Notes under the pieces: model-generated
The model's input: the letters and a program-made list of their open reading frames with translations, nothing else
Databases searched by the model: none
What the model was told of the DNA's origin: nothing
Assembly (NCBI GenBank): GCA_963377175.1
Contig: CAUJNA010000491.1
Span: 1,118,072 to 1,182,071 of the forward strand
From: Effrenium voratum
Taxonomy: Eukaryota > Sar > Dinophyceae > Suessiales > Symbiodiniaceae
DNA length: 64,000 nt
Direction of reading: 5' to 3'
Made by a program: the position numbers and the translations under genes
In this document: positions 20,907-30,900 of the stretch, piece after piece
Layout: every line of letters begins with the position of its first letter
Numbering within the stretch: the first letter of the stretch is position 1

Positions 20907-23900
20907 TCAACTACAGGCTGTTTGAAGAGCAGCGCGGGTCACATACTTTACAACTAAGTCATGCACAAGAGGATCAACACGTGTAGTGCGATACATCCTG
21001 TTGCATTTGAAAACTGGGAAAGAGTTCACATGTCGTGAAATGCAAATTAAGGTCAATGCATGCACATGATCCTTATTTACAAGACATGAACAATAGTGTA
21101 CAACACGGCTATAGCGGTTTACGCCAAGCTTGACAAGAATATCGCGATTAGCAATCCAGGTATTCGGCTGTATGAAAATGCCTACGGAAAACTTCATGTT
21201 TAGCGCGTGCTCAATTAAGTCGTTCTGACATGATTGGCACTGCTCTACCTGGTCACGTGCGCGCCTGATCTTGCTCCAATTCCCTCGCGTGGATGCATCG
21301 ATCAAACTGCTATACCTACACAACAAGATGTTAGGTCTGGAGCCTTCAATTGTACCCCGTCTAGGGATCACAGGGCAAAGATTGGCCGGCCTAACAAAGT
21401 AGGTGAGCCATCTACCAAACTGAGGTTCAGGCGTTATGCCAAGCTCAGAATCGACGAAAATGTTTCGCGTATCGCAAACATTTGATCGATCCTCAACTAT
21501 GTCAAAAACCATATAGCTGGATTCAGCTAGCTGGATGAATTTGTTGAAAAATGAATTTTGATCGGTTTCCATGCGTACCCCCCTAATTGGGGGGAGAACA
21601 GGTGCAGCAGGCTTTACGACAGGGAGGGTGGGATGGCTAATGAATTTCTCCAGGAATCCTGGATTAAACATTCCTAAAGTCTGCAAATTCCTACCCCATG
21701 TCACCTTGTCTACGCACGCTTTGGTGAGAATGTCCGCGCCTTGGTAATGCGATGGACATGCTACGAAACGAAATATCTGTTCATTGTAGACTTCATTGAG
21801 CCAACTTATGTCGATTCGTTGAGTACGCGACATATATCGCATATTCGGGTTGTTCCCAGTGATGATGATTCGGCATGCAGCCTCATTATCCTCCATGCAA
21901 TTTACCGTGACGGGTTTGCCGGTGCCTTGACCGATAGCAAACTGCCAAAGCTGTGCAAGTGGCATGCCTTCCTTGGCCACGCCATGATCTAGCGCCACGA
22001 TCTCCGCTTCAGGAGTCGATTTAGATACCGAAGTCTGCTTTTTGCTAACTGCGGTAATGGGAACATACGTCCTTGGGCCGACTAGGCAAATAAGGACACC
22101 AGAAGTACTCTTAGAATCAGTACGATCCCCAGCGAGATCTGCATCGCAATATGCGACAATCTCAATGTCGCTGGGCCTGTCGCAGACCCACCCGTATAGG
22201 TGAAGGTCAAGCGTTGAGTTGATATAGGAAACTATCCTATGGAGCTTCTTATCGCACAGCCGGTTCCACTTAGTGATCCGACTGGCCAAAGCCTGTACAG
22301 GTCTAATTAGGTCGTATCGACCCATTCTAGCACCATACAAAATTTTCATGAGAACTGCGGCCGCAGCGTCGCCTAGGACACCGGGCTGTTCAGCAATCAC
22401 GTCTGTCGGGCAAGGAGATGGCTGCCCAAACAGCTGATCTACTTCCGGGTTGATGGGATTCTCATCAAACTCCGGTTTGCTTTCATCCAGAAAAGGCGTT
22501 TCAGCCTTCACCAGAGGTCTAGGGTACTTAGGGAGGCATAGCTCCTTGTACCTATCAACACATGCTTCCATAAAGCATGCCTCGTTATATTTGATGATTT
22601 TCACCCGAGCAGGGTCGAATTTGACCTCATCAGCTCGGAGTCGTTTTTCTCCGAAACGAATGTCAGGCATCTCCTTGGATGGTGGATGATCCACAGTCCA
22701 AGCAGTGCGAGGATCGAAGAAACCCTGTGTATCTGCTGCAGCAAACTCATGCTCGCAGCCCAGATACCGCTTTAGGGTACCCGGCGGTTCCATCGTAATC
22801 ACCCGACCGATGAGGTCCCATCCGATCGAAAGGCTAGCGGATGGGCCACTCATCTTGAAGTCATCAACATACACCACAAGGAAAAGCTTATACTTGGGGT
22901 GATAAAACACACTCGGCCACTCCGGGACGCGGATAAATCCGACCTCAATAAGCTTTGCTTCGCAATGCTTTTCCCAGAACGTGCCGGCATCAGGATGCCC
23001 GTATAGGGCGAGAATCAACGGACAGACCGGATCGTCATAGCCAGCATCTACCCATGCTTGCGGCCATTGATCCTTAGGAAGACGCACCCATGTCGTGGGA
23101 CCCAGTAGCTTAGCTTGGGTGTAGGCGGATTCGCCATCACTGACTTGTAGTGCGTGACCAGGCAACATGCCATATGCATCACACATCTTGCCTGCGGCCA
23201 TTGTTGCCGGGCATGAGGTAGCTTCGGAAAACATGGCCCAGTGATTTGCCTGGTCCCTCACAAAGCATCCCTCAAACACAACTCTCCCTTTGTACTTCCT
23301 ATTAGGATCATCCTCAGGGAGTTCATGATTCTTCTCTACACATATGTCAAAAACTCTTCCTACATGGACTGTCTTACCATTTGCTCGCGCTTCGGCGGCA
23401 ACTTTCTTCCATTCTCTAACTTTCAACTCATCCCAACATCCCAACTTTCGGAGCTTTGTCCACTCCTTGAGGAGAGCTGCACGCGCTTTGTCGTTACCAG
23501 CTTGCTCCTTCTTCGTCACAGGCCTTGCTACGCAGGCGTAAAAAGTTGGTATGCCCTGTAGGTTGGGTTGATGTCCCGAAGCCTTGTTCGATCTGGGCAT
23601 TGGCGGAACAGGATCTCCATTTAACCCTATGGCGGGACCCGCAGGGTACCCGCCGGTACTGCCGAAGCCATTAACCCCCCTGACGGTTACGTCGGGTTGT
23701 TTAACGGTGACTTTGGCATCAACAATCATGACTTTCTCGAGTATGAGTTGAGCGATCCTGTCTCCAGGTCGAACTCGAAACTCATAGTCAGAGTGGTTAA
23801 ATAGCATCACTCTCACTTCTCCTGAGAAGTCAGGGTCAATTACTCCTGCACCCACGTCTAGCATGTGTTTGACTGCCAGACCCGACCTCGGTGCGATGCG

Positions 23901-25865
23901 GCCGTAAACTCCGCTTGGGAAAGTAAAGGCGCACCCAGTCCGCACAAGAGCACTTCCCTTGGCGGGAACGATGATTTCATCGCATGAGCTTAAATCCAAG
24001 CCCACAGAGCCAGGCGTCTGCCGAGTAGGGAGAATGGCATAACTGTTCAACATGTGGACGAGCAAGGCATCCTTGTCCCGTCTCCATGCACACGGATCGG
24101 CCTCCGTTACCTCAACAGGCGCAGCAGGAGCATCGTCCTCCTCGCTCAAGGTGGCAGGGGCAGCCGCATAGGGCTTATTCCCGTAGAGACCTTTAATTAC
24201 AGCTTTACACATCCCAATAGGATATCGCGCTGTCAAGGGCGTAAGGCTTCCCTCGATTCTGGCGTGGGGGTAACCAAGCTCATGGCTACACGTGCGCCCA
24301 CGTAGCTCATTGGCTAGTTCAGGGCTAGAAGTGGCGATCCGCCACTGCTTCCTGATGGGAACACCACCGGATGTTTGCATTCCAAAATCGCAACCGTCAA
24401 CATCGACACACCTGATGTCGGGATCGTCGATTAGACGTCTCATGAACGGCTGTTTCCAACCAAGGCAATGCCTCGGCCACTCGAATGCAATTCTACCTCC
24501 CTTAAAACGCACGCGTTTGGCGATACGCAGGAAGGCAGCAAACATGACCATCGACGTCCGCCTAGCTTCGTTGAGCTCTACTGCGAACTCGGGACCGTAC
24601 TGAGACAGATTAACATACTGCCAAGTACTCCATGGTCCGCACGGGATTGAGCCCCATAAGTCACAACCAGGATTCTGGTCGACGATCTCAATCAACCTGG
24701 TCATATCCTTATTCTTTAAAATGTCAAACGACTCTTTGTGTACGCGAATCGCGTCACCCCCCTGCTCCAGCATTGTGGCGGAGAGCTTAGAGTCAGGTTC
24801 ACATGCAAATTCTATCAACAATCTCCGCTTTATCAAGGCGGGTCCAGCTGGTTTGGAGGGTGCGGCTTCGCCAGCACGCGCTCGTTTCAGAGCTTCCTCC
24901 CTTTCAGCCTCGATGTATATCCTTCGCATACCGACGGACATACCTTTCCAGTCAGTAGAAGAAATGGAGTTGGGCTTACCAGATCCAGAATAGGACCTCT
25001 CCTTTCTTTCCTCCTTCTGCTCATAATCAAGCTCGTCACCGTGTAAGGTGTGGGCTTTAGGCTCACCTGCATCGAGGTCTTTGACCTTGTCTAGCCTAGT
25101 CTTAAACTTGGTCAGAGTGACCCTCGGAGCCCTAGAAGGAGCATTCCCTTTATCGTATAGAATGGTCACACCAGTCCAGAATCTTTGAGTTCTGACTCGA
25201 TGTCCTGGATTCAGGATTCTCCTGTCATCACGGATACACTGCTGCGTAGAGTCAATGTATTTTAGATGAGTGACACGATAATCATCCACATCCGCTTGGG
25301 ACGGGCCTCCTGGAGGCAGTGGAGATCTATCATCCCCGAAAAAGGCTTGCCTAGCATCAACATGATGTCTGTGCCAGGATTTGGACTCTTCATCACGTAC
25401 CCAGTGGTCCCTTTCAGGAGCATCAGCAGGTGCTTCAGAATCAACAGCAGGATCACTACTGTCATCGTTAGGATGATCAGTACCCGGACCAACGGCATTG
25501 AGCTGGTTGTCCGGTTCGGTTGGAGCATCCGCTTTGGGAAGACCCTTTCCTTCTCCAGTATCTAGGAGCTGGACCTCCCTAGTCAAACGCTCATAGGCGG
25601 CCAACATGGGAAAAACGTATCCCTCTTCGGGGTTCCGCCAAATTCTTTTGACTTGGTGAACACTGGGTCGGGAAAATCCGTTCCTAAAGTGTTCAAGATC
25701 GGCAACGTAGTAGTCGCCCTTCCACTGGCCACCGGGCTCTAATCTATAACCCAGGAAAATCCCAGGCTTCGACACCGGCCCGAATTTGGGCGCTTTAGAT
25801 GCAGGGTCAATCTTCTGTGCCGGCATAGCGGGCACGTTACTGTACTCGTCCTCTCCGTGACCCAT
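20907..25865 (-). CDS. copia Pol, C-terminal ORF: MTase-like, dUTPase, RT, RNase H
   Basis: This 1,652-residue frame starts at ATG 25865. It begins with the copia post-integrase motif (GIFLGYRLEPGGQWKGDYYV, 35-54). Residues about 349-560 resemble a C5 cytosine methyltransferase: LIEFACEPDS, then IPCGPWSTWQ with the PC of motif IV at 408-409, FEWPR near 462 and GVPIRKQWRIAT near 501. A trimeric-type dUTPase follows at about 610-740 with all five motifs (GSVGLDLSS, GRIAPRSGLA, GVIDPDFSGEV, GDRIAQLI, NGFGSTGG). Reverse transcriptase spans about 800-1050 with YVDD at 999-1002. RNase H (AYCDADLAGD, STPEAEIVAL, EDNEAAC, GADILTK) runs to about 1395. A further 250 residues have no match I know. No in-frame stop interrupts it. 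It overlaps the integrase ORF by 127 bases in the -1 frame, with no canonical slippery site in the overlap. Confidence 0.9.
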   Translation of the reverse strand: MGHGEDEYSNVPAMPAQKIDPASKAPKFGPVSKPGIFLGYRLEPGGQWKGDYYVADLEHFRNGFSRPSVHQVKRIWRNPEEGYVFPMLAAYERLTREVQLLDTGEGKGLPKADAPTEPDNQLNAVGPGTDHPNDDSSDPAVDSEAPADAPERDHWVRDEESKSWHRHHVDARQAFFGDDRSPLPPGGPSQADVDDYRVTHLKYIDSTQQCIRDDRRILNPGHRVRTQRFWTGVTILYDKGNAPSRAPRVTLTKFKTRLDKVKDLDAGEPKAHTLHGDELDYEQKEERKERSYSGSGKPNSISSTDWKGMSVGMRRIYIEAEREEALKRARAGEAAPSKPAGPALIKRRLLIEFACEPDSKLSATMLEQGGDAIRVHKESFDILKNKDMTRLIEIVDQNPGCDLWGSIPCGPWSTWQYVNLSQYGPEFAVELNEARRTSMVMFAAFLRIAKRVRFKGGRIAFEWPRHCLGWKQPFMRRLIDDPDIRCVDVDGCDFGMQTSGGVPIRKQWRIATSSPELANELRGRTCSHELGYPHARIEGSLTPLTARYPIGMCKAVIKGLYGNKPYAAAPATLSEEDDAPAAPVEVTEADPCAWRRDKDALLVHMLNSYAILPTRQTPGSVGLDLSSCDEIIVPAKGSALVRTGCAFTFPSGVYGRIAPRSGLAVKHMLDVGAGVIDPDFSGEVRVMLFNHSDYEFRVRPGDRIAQLILEKVMIVDAKVTVKQPDVTVRGVNGFGSTGGYPAGPAIGLNGDPVPPMPRSNKASGHQPNLQGIPTFYACVARPVTKKEQAGNDKARAALLKEWTKLRKLGCWDELKVREWKKVAAEARANGKTVHVGRVFDICVEKNHELPEDDPNRKYKGRVVFEGCFVRDQANHWAMFSEATSCPATMAAGKMCDAYGMLPGHALQVSDGESAYTQAKLLGPTTWVRLPKDQWPQAWVDAGYDDPVCPLILALYGHPDAGTFWEKHCEAKLIEVGFIRVPEWPSVFYHPKYKLFLVVYVDDFKMSGPSASLSIGWDLIGRVITMEPPGTLKRYLGCEHEFAAADTQGFFDPRTAWTVDHPPSKEMPDIRFGEKRLRADEVKFDPARVKIIKYNEACFMEACVDRYKELCLPKYPRPLVKAETPFLDESKPEFDENPINPEVDQLFGQPSPCPTDVIAEQPGVLGDAAAAVLMKILYGARMGRYDLIRPVQALASRITKWNRLCDKKLHRIVSYINSTLDLHLYGWVCDRPSDIEIVAYCDADLAGDRTDSKSTSGVLICLVGPRTYVPITAVSKKQTSVSKSTPEAEIVALDHGVAKEGMPLAQLWQFAIGQGTGKPVTVNCMEDNEAACRIIITGNNPNMRYMSRTQRIDISWLNEVYNEQIFRFVACPSHYQGADILTKACVDKVTWGRNLQTLGMFNPGFLEKFISHPTLPVVKPAAPVLPPIRGVRMETDQNSFFNKFIQLAESSYMVFDIVEDRSNVCDTRNIFVDSELGITPEPQFGRWLTYFVRPANLCPVIPRRGTIEGSRPNILLCRYSSLIDASTRGNWSKIRRARDQVEQCQSCQNDLIEHALNMKFSVGIFIQPNTWIANRDILVKLGVNRYSRVVHYCSCLVNKDHVHALTLICISRHVNSFPVFKCNRMYRTTRVDPLVHDLVVKYVTRAALQTACS

Positions 25866-27382
25866 GTATCACGGTCAGCGGTGAGACGAATATGCTCGAT
25901 TGGAGCATCAACGCTGTCAGCTTTGAACAGCTTAGTCCTTGGTTCAACGTGCACTCTGACGAGTTTGCCAGATTCTTCATCGAAGATCCAGTGGTCTTTG
26001 GTAGGCATTCCATCAGCTTTGTGATGGTCGTCCCGTTCGGAGGCGTTTTTGAGCCCCCCCTTTTCGAGCCTACGCGGTTTTGGCGCGATTGGCTTGGAAT
26101 CAACAAGACATCCGAATGGGATGAGTTGACCGGGAAAATCCCTATCATCGTTTCTCTTTCCCCATGCGGTTCCTTCACCTCGATTTTCGAGATTTCTGGC
26201 CGCGCAAAATGCGCGAACGGCAAATGGCCACCATTTGGGCGATAAGCCGGCTTGTCTGAGGAGTACTCTTGCTCCATGCAGAACAAGCTTCACTTTGTTT
26301 TCAATGATGCCATTCGTCTTTGGCATTCCGGGTGTTGACATATGATGCACCCAAGCCATTCGGCGAGTAGCCGCAAGAAACTCTCTGGCTTGGTCCGAGT
26401 ATAATAGACAAATCTTGGGTTCGGGACCCATGAACTTGTGAAAGGCTTCTACCGTATTAGGTACAGAACGACTAAAAACAGGGAGTACATCTATGTACTT
26501 GGTCGCAAGATCGTAAAACACGACTGCGTCCGTTTCACCATTCACACCACGGTCCTTTAAACCGTGTAACACCATCGTGTCTACAGTGACAATATCACCG
26601 AACTTCGTGCATTCATGCGCGTCGGCACCGCCCCGGCGGTGCAAACGCACGTTTTCCATCTTTGCGCGTTGGCAATGTGGGCAAAAAGGATTCTTTGGTA
26701 AATGTGACATCATGTGTTGAAGCGCTTTAGCTTCAGCACGTAACTGGGCTTCAGTCCTATACCCCTCAGGGTGTTTGATCTCAACGACTTCACCCCCCTC
26801 GTCAGGCGCGTCGGCCTCAGAGGGAGCTGCAGGGTACAGTGAATCATTCATTGCAAGTACTGGCCCGGGCATTGCCGGTTTTGCAGGACATGCGTCTAAG
26901 TTCGGGGCTCCAAACATAACCGGCCCTTTAGGCAGGTATGGGACGTTGTTTATAACGTCGAGCCTTACAGTTCTCCCGGATGGGCAGATGAGAACAGGCA
27001 TTTCAAAAGCGTCCCATCGGAAACTGTACCCAAAATCTACACACCTACGTCCTATCGATATAATCGAGGGTGTATTACCCATGACGAAAGCTTCAATGTC
27101 CTCGTCAAGTGACTCAACAGTTGCGTCAACCCTTCCCTGGGCTCCAGCAACACCATTTGCGGTTTGCAAGGAATGTTGGATTCGCCCATCCTTGATGTGA
27201 CGATGATCCTGGGCAGGGATGTCGTGCATCCCAACCAGGTCGAAAGGACACCCAGTGTCAGCAAGCAACCGGATTTCGATTTGCGGGCCAGGCATAGCAG
27301 GCATCTGATCAGGAACATTTTCCCTGATCATACGAGGGCGACGAGCCCATCTATTGTCCGGCACATACTCACCTAAGTGCAA
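25739..27382 (-). CDS. copia Pol, N-terminal ORF: aspartic protease and integrase
   Basis: The frame is open from about 27407, and 27382 is only a TTG near its beginning, so the true start is probably by frameshift from the region before. A retropepsin signature LLADTGCPFDLVG lies at about 39-51. The integrase zinc motif has CPHCQRAKM at about 234-242 with a histidine pair upstream. The catalytic core follows with VDTM near 267, YSDQAREF near 330 and GIIENKVK near 361, giving the D-D-E triad. Protease before integrase is the copia arrangement. The ORF ends at 25739 shortly after the conserved tail region has begun in the next frame, so a -1 change to the following ORF must occur between about 25870 and 25740. 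Confidence 0.88.
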   Translation of the reverse strand: MHLGEYVPDNRWARRPRMIRENVPDQMPAMPGPQIEIRLLADTGCPFDLVGMHDIPAQDHRHIKDGRIQHSLQTANGVAGAQGRVDATVESLDEDIEAFVMGNTPSIISIGRRCVDFGYSFRWDAFEMPVLICPSGRTVRLDVINNVPYLPKGPVMFGAPNLDACPAKPAMPGPVLAMNDSLYPAAPSEADAPDEGGEVVEIKHPEGYRTEAQLRAEAKALQHMMSHLPKNPFCPHCQRAKMENVRLHRRGGADAHECTKFGDIVTVDTMVLHGLKDRGVNGETDAVVFYDLATKYIDVLPVFSRSVPNTVEAFHKFMGPEPKICLLYSDQAREFLAATRRMAWVHHMSTPGMPKTNGIIENKVKLVLHGARVLLRQAGLSPKWWPFAVRAFCAARNLENRGEGTAWGKRNDDRDFPGQLIPFGCLVDSKPIAPKPRRLEKGGLKNASERDDHHKADGMPTKDHWIFDEESGKLVRVHVEPRTKLFKADSVDAPIEHIRLTADRDTWVTERTSTVTCPLCRHRRLTLHLKRPNSGRCRSLGFSWVID

Positions 27383-27395
27383 CTGTACAATCTGC

Positions 27396-27974
27396 CTAGT
27401 AGTGGCAAGCTAGGATTCTAGCATTTTCCTCGGACATTGCAATCACCTCAGGAGGTTGACGCAACCTATCCGGGTGAATGGGGTGAGAATGCGACCGCCG
27501 ATGCATGATCGGCCTAGGCTCGTCACGTGTCCTCATATTTTCAACTTGCAGAATTTCAGCATTGTCATTGAAACTCAGCCTGCGAGCAGTGGACTTAATC
27601 CTTACCGCCCGCGCGAGCTCAGAGTTATACTGGCCGCACTTACCGGGCAAGTAATAGAAATCCGTCCTAATGTCAATCGGCCCGGGAATCCGCCTGAATA
27701 AGGCGGATTTACGAGTGGGTACACTCAAATCGACATCATCAATCAGAGCGTTGTCTGAAAGACGAATCGTCCGTCTGCGAATTACAGCTCTGATATTCGG
27801 ACCGCCCGGACACGTACCTTGCAGTGTACGAGCGCCAATAGTGGTCACAGACCACTCCATAATCCCTTCAGGGCGTTGAAACCGAGCTTTATACTCTTCA
27901 AATGCCTTGGCTATGGGATGAGCAGGGCAGGCAACAAGCCCAATAGCCTGAGGGTGACGGCTCGCCCCTCTCAA
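27396..27974 (-). CDS. -1-frame region between Gag and protease (192 codons)
   Basis: The frame has no ATG near its beginning. Its first usable codon is the TTG created when a ribosome slips -1 on GGGTTTT at the Gag stop, which makes it the natural transframe extension of Gag. The sequence is basic and mixed, with a block RFQRPEG then TTIGARTLQG. I recognise no family. It ends in TAG at 27396, while the protease frame opens at about 27407, so the two overlap by about a dozen bases. A +1 step or a single-base indel is needed to continue into protease. Confidence 0.6.
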   Translation of the reverse strand: MRGASRHPQAIGLVACPAHPIAKAFEEYKARFQRPEGIMEWSVTTIGARTLQGTCPGGPNIRAVIRRRTIRLSDNALIDDVDLSVPTRKSALFRRIPGPIDIRTDFYYLPGKCGQYNSELARAVRIKSTARRLSFNDNAEILQVENMRTRDEPRPIMHRRSHSHPIHPDRLRQPPEVIAMSEENARILACHY

Positions 27975-27980
27975 AAACCC
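27945..27980 (-). promoter_or_regulatory. -1 programmed ribosomal frameshift site at the Gag stop
   Basis: On the minus strand the last Gag codons are GCG GGT TTT TGA. The heptamer G GGT TTT is in register and fits the X-XXY-YYZ rule, directly before the stop. Slipping back one base continues in the frame of the 192-codon region. Just downstream GAGGG can pair with CCCTC, and AGCC in that loop can pair with GGCT further on, which would form an H-type pseudoknot. The spacer is short (about 3 bases), so the structure is less certain than the heptamer. Confidence 0.7.
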
Positions 27981-30900
27981 GCTGACAAATCAGGGGCAGG
28001 ACTATACGTCCTGTCGTCAGCAGTGGTAGTAGGTTCCGCAGACTCGAGTTGCGCATCGGCAGACTCGGTCGCTGGAGCCGCAGTGTGTTGCTTCGCTTCT
28101 TTCAGCAAATGCTCAGGTGGCTTTGCATGCTTGTAATCACACTTATCCCTCATGCACTTTCCATAGGAAAGCCATTGGGCGCAATACCCCGGAATCAGGG
28201 GAGGACGTTCCTTGCGTTTGGCATCAGAACTCCCAGTCCTCGTGTGTGCGAATTTGCACTCTTGTCCGCGCGAACAGTATCCACGCGCGAGGTCCCTGCA
28301 TGCATCGATTGCAGGGGCACCGGGTGACGTAGATCTGGGCTTCCTTGGGTTTTCACCCCTAGGGCTGGGCGTACGCCGTTTGTCCTGCTCCTGATTTCTG
28401 GGAGAGTACTTGTCCCTACGATTAGGACTTGGGGTATTACCGGTCCTCTTCCTTGGATCACTAGGAGGCCGATTAGGCCTATGAGAATCTCCAAACGGAG
28501 ATCGTCTCCTAACGGGAGGGCCAGGAGCACCAGGTTTCTGGGCTCTGTCCCTGGACTGAGACCGTTCGTAAAAGTCTTTGTGCATATTGACCTGATTCTT
28601 ACGAACCCTCCAGCGGTCAATCTCGTTCTTACAACGAGCACGAAGCCATTCATAGCTACAAACATCAGGGTTGGATATGTTCCTATCCCATTCCCTGATA
28701 TCATGTGCTAAACAGTTGAGGTGTCTAACCTTCTCACTGAATAGCGACCGCTTTACCTGTTCGGTCAGCGGTTCATCGAGACCTGCAAGGATGTGATCCC
28801 ACTTCGAGATGAACCTTTCAAGTCGTTCCTCTTCAGTATAGAAGGACGAAACACTGCATCGTAAGTTTGATAGCTCAATTATCCTGAATGATTTCTCTCC
28901 GATATTTGCAGTCCTTAAGTGGTCGTATAAGAGCCACAGGATCTGCCTACTCTTGATACGATTGTTGGAGCGTTGAGCGGCTTCGGTGAGACGATTAATC
29001 TTGTCCATGATTGCAACAGTCTTGATGCACTTCCGAATGGCTGCATTGAACCTAGCCTCAAGAATGTGGTATTTACATTCCCCATCCAGTTCATCAAAGG
29101 TCTTTGCCTCCTCAACTTCAGTTAGCCAATTGATGACGTAAAGTCCATCATAGCTGTAGGCATTGCTAACAGCTTCCTTCATATTGGCTATCCATACCCT
29201 CAGTCCAGCCGCGTCGGGCTCTGGCGGGAGGTCTATGGGAATGCACTTAGTCGCAGCTGTACAGTTCGGGTCATGGTGGCTACTGTATCCGCCGCCACTA
29301 GCTCCGAAAAGATGCTGTGGGACCTGAGAACTACTGATTGACAGTGCACATATAGGACAGAGGCGAGTAGCCTTCGGAATGCAAATCTCGCATGCCTTTT
29401 TCATGCATATCTTACACTCCCCAATTTTGCTGGGGTCAGGAATATCCCGATCACACATACGACAATTCCTGTCAGGAGGATCGGGACCACGCATGGTCGG
29501 TGGCTCAAGACCTGAAGGATCCTTCGGCCTTGTACCGTTGGGATCAAATCCTGGATAATATCCAGTTTCACGCTTATCCAGAGGCACGGGTTGCGTAGCC
29601 ATCGGAGGGCTCTGAAGGTCAGCCGCGTTGGGTTGACCCCCAGTGGGAATGTCACGGAATCTGTCAACGGGTGGCCGCAGAGGCGGCGAGTACGACCGCG
29701 TCGGGTTCGTCTCAGGTGCGCCTCCAGGAGATCTATTCCTGACACGGTTACCACCGGGATCCCTTCTTCTCCTAGTTTCGTCCCTAAGGCACGCAAGACA
29801 ACAGGGACCCTGAACAAATCCAAATCTCCTGTAGTCATCCTGCCCAGCAGAATGTCTGGTGCAGTAATAGGTCCTACAAAACTGACACTCAATTCCCTTG
29901 GTCAAGAACGAGCTCTCCCTACAGACACCGCATCGTGGCCCGTTGCGGGAACACTCTTCACACAAGTTCTCTTTAAACGAGAAACAATACTCACAAATCT
30001 CACCTCTGCATCCTTTGCAGTGAAACTCAGCCATGAGGTGATTGTTTCCATCGCCTACATATTTACACCTAGGTTTGTCAGTGTCGCCAGGATTTCCACC
30101 GGCAGCACTCTTCTTCCCCCCTCCTCCCGGGCTTTGCCGATCCGGAGGAGGAGGTGGTGGAGGATCATCATCAGGAGGGCCAGGCGGAGGTGGCCGCTTG
30201 TCCGGAGTATGGGAAGCAGCACGCCTTCCTCCTGTGCGATCGTTCAAACCACTACTTGATGCCTGATTCGAGTGCCTTGACTCGAGGGAGTTAATTCTTT
30301 GGGCCGTGTTACCTAGCACCTCGAGCATATGCTCGAGCTTACTGTTGAGCGTAGTCGAAACGGCCATGTTGTGAGTATTCTGCTTGTCCGTGTAGGACTT
30401 GCAGTCCCTTGACTTTATCTCAAGGTTGGCTTGTGTCTCATAAAGTTGGTCCTTAACCCACTTAATGCCGTCCCTATTAGTGGTCCAGCATTGTTCGACA
30501 TCTCGCATCATCCTATCTATCTGACATACCTTAGTGGACAGGTCCTCGATTTTGAGGTTTACTCCACCAATCGCAGGATGGTTGGATCGGCTCTCCACTA
30601 GAGATCTCTCGATCGCATCAACACGAGCTATAAGCCCGGTTACTCGATCAGAAAGAGATTCAAAAACGGTCTGAACTTGAGTGATGGAGCGAGCGACATC
30701 ATCATAGGTGGCTCGCTCAGTTAGGGCATCGCCTATGCTCACCATGCGATTAGAAACGATCTTGACGCGTTGGCCAAGCTCGGTCACTATGTCCTTAGTC
30801 CCCTGTGACAGCTGCATGGCCGCGTTCGCAGCCTGTGTACACGTGCTACTCACATGGACGCATTGGTCATATTTGGCCCTCCACGAGTTAACCTCAGTAG

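Noticed and set aside
27360..27412. Ty1-type CUU-AGG-C +1 site
   Set aside because: CTTAGG occurs at about 27376, but after the TAG that ends the upstream frame and followed by T instead of C, so it cannot serve as that signal here.
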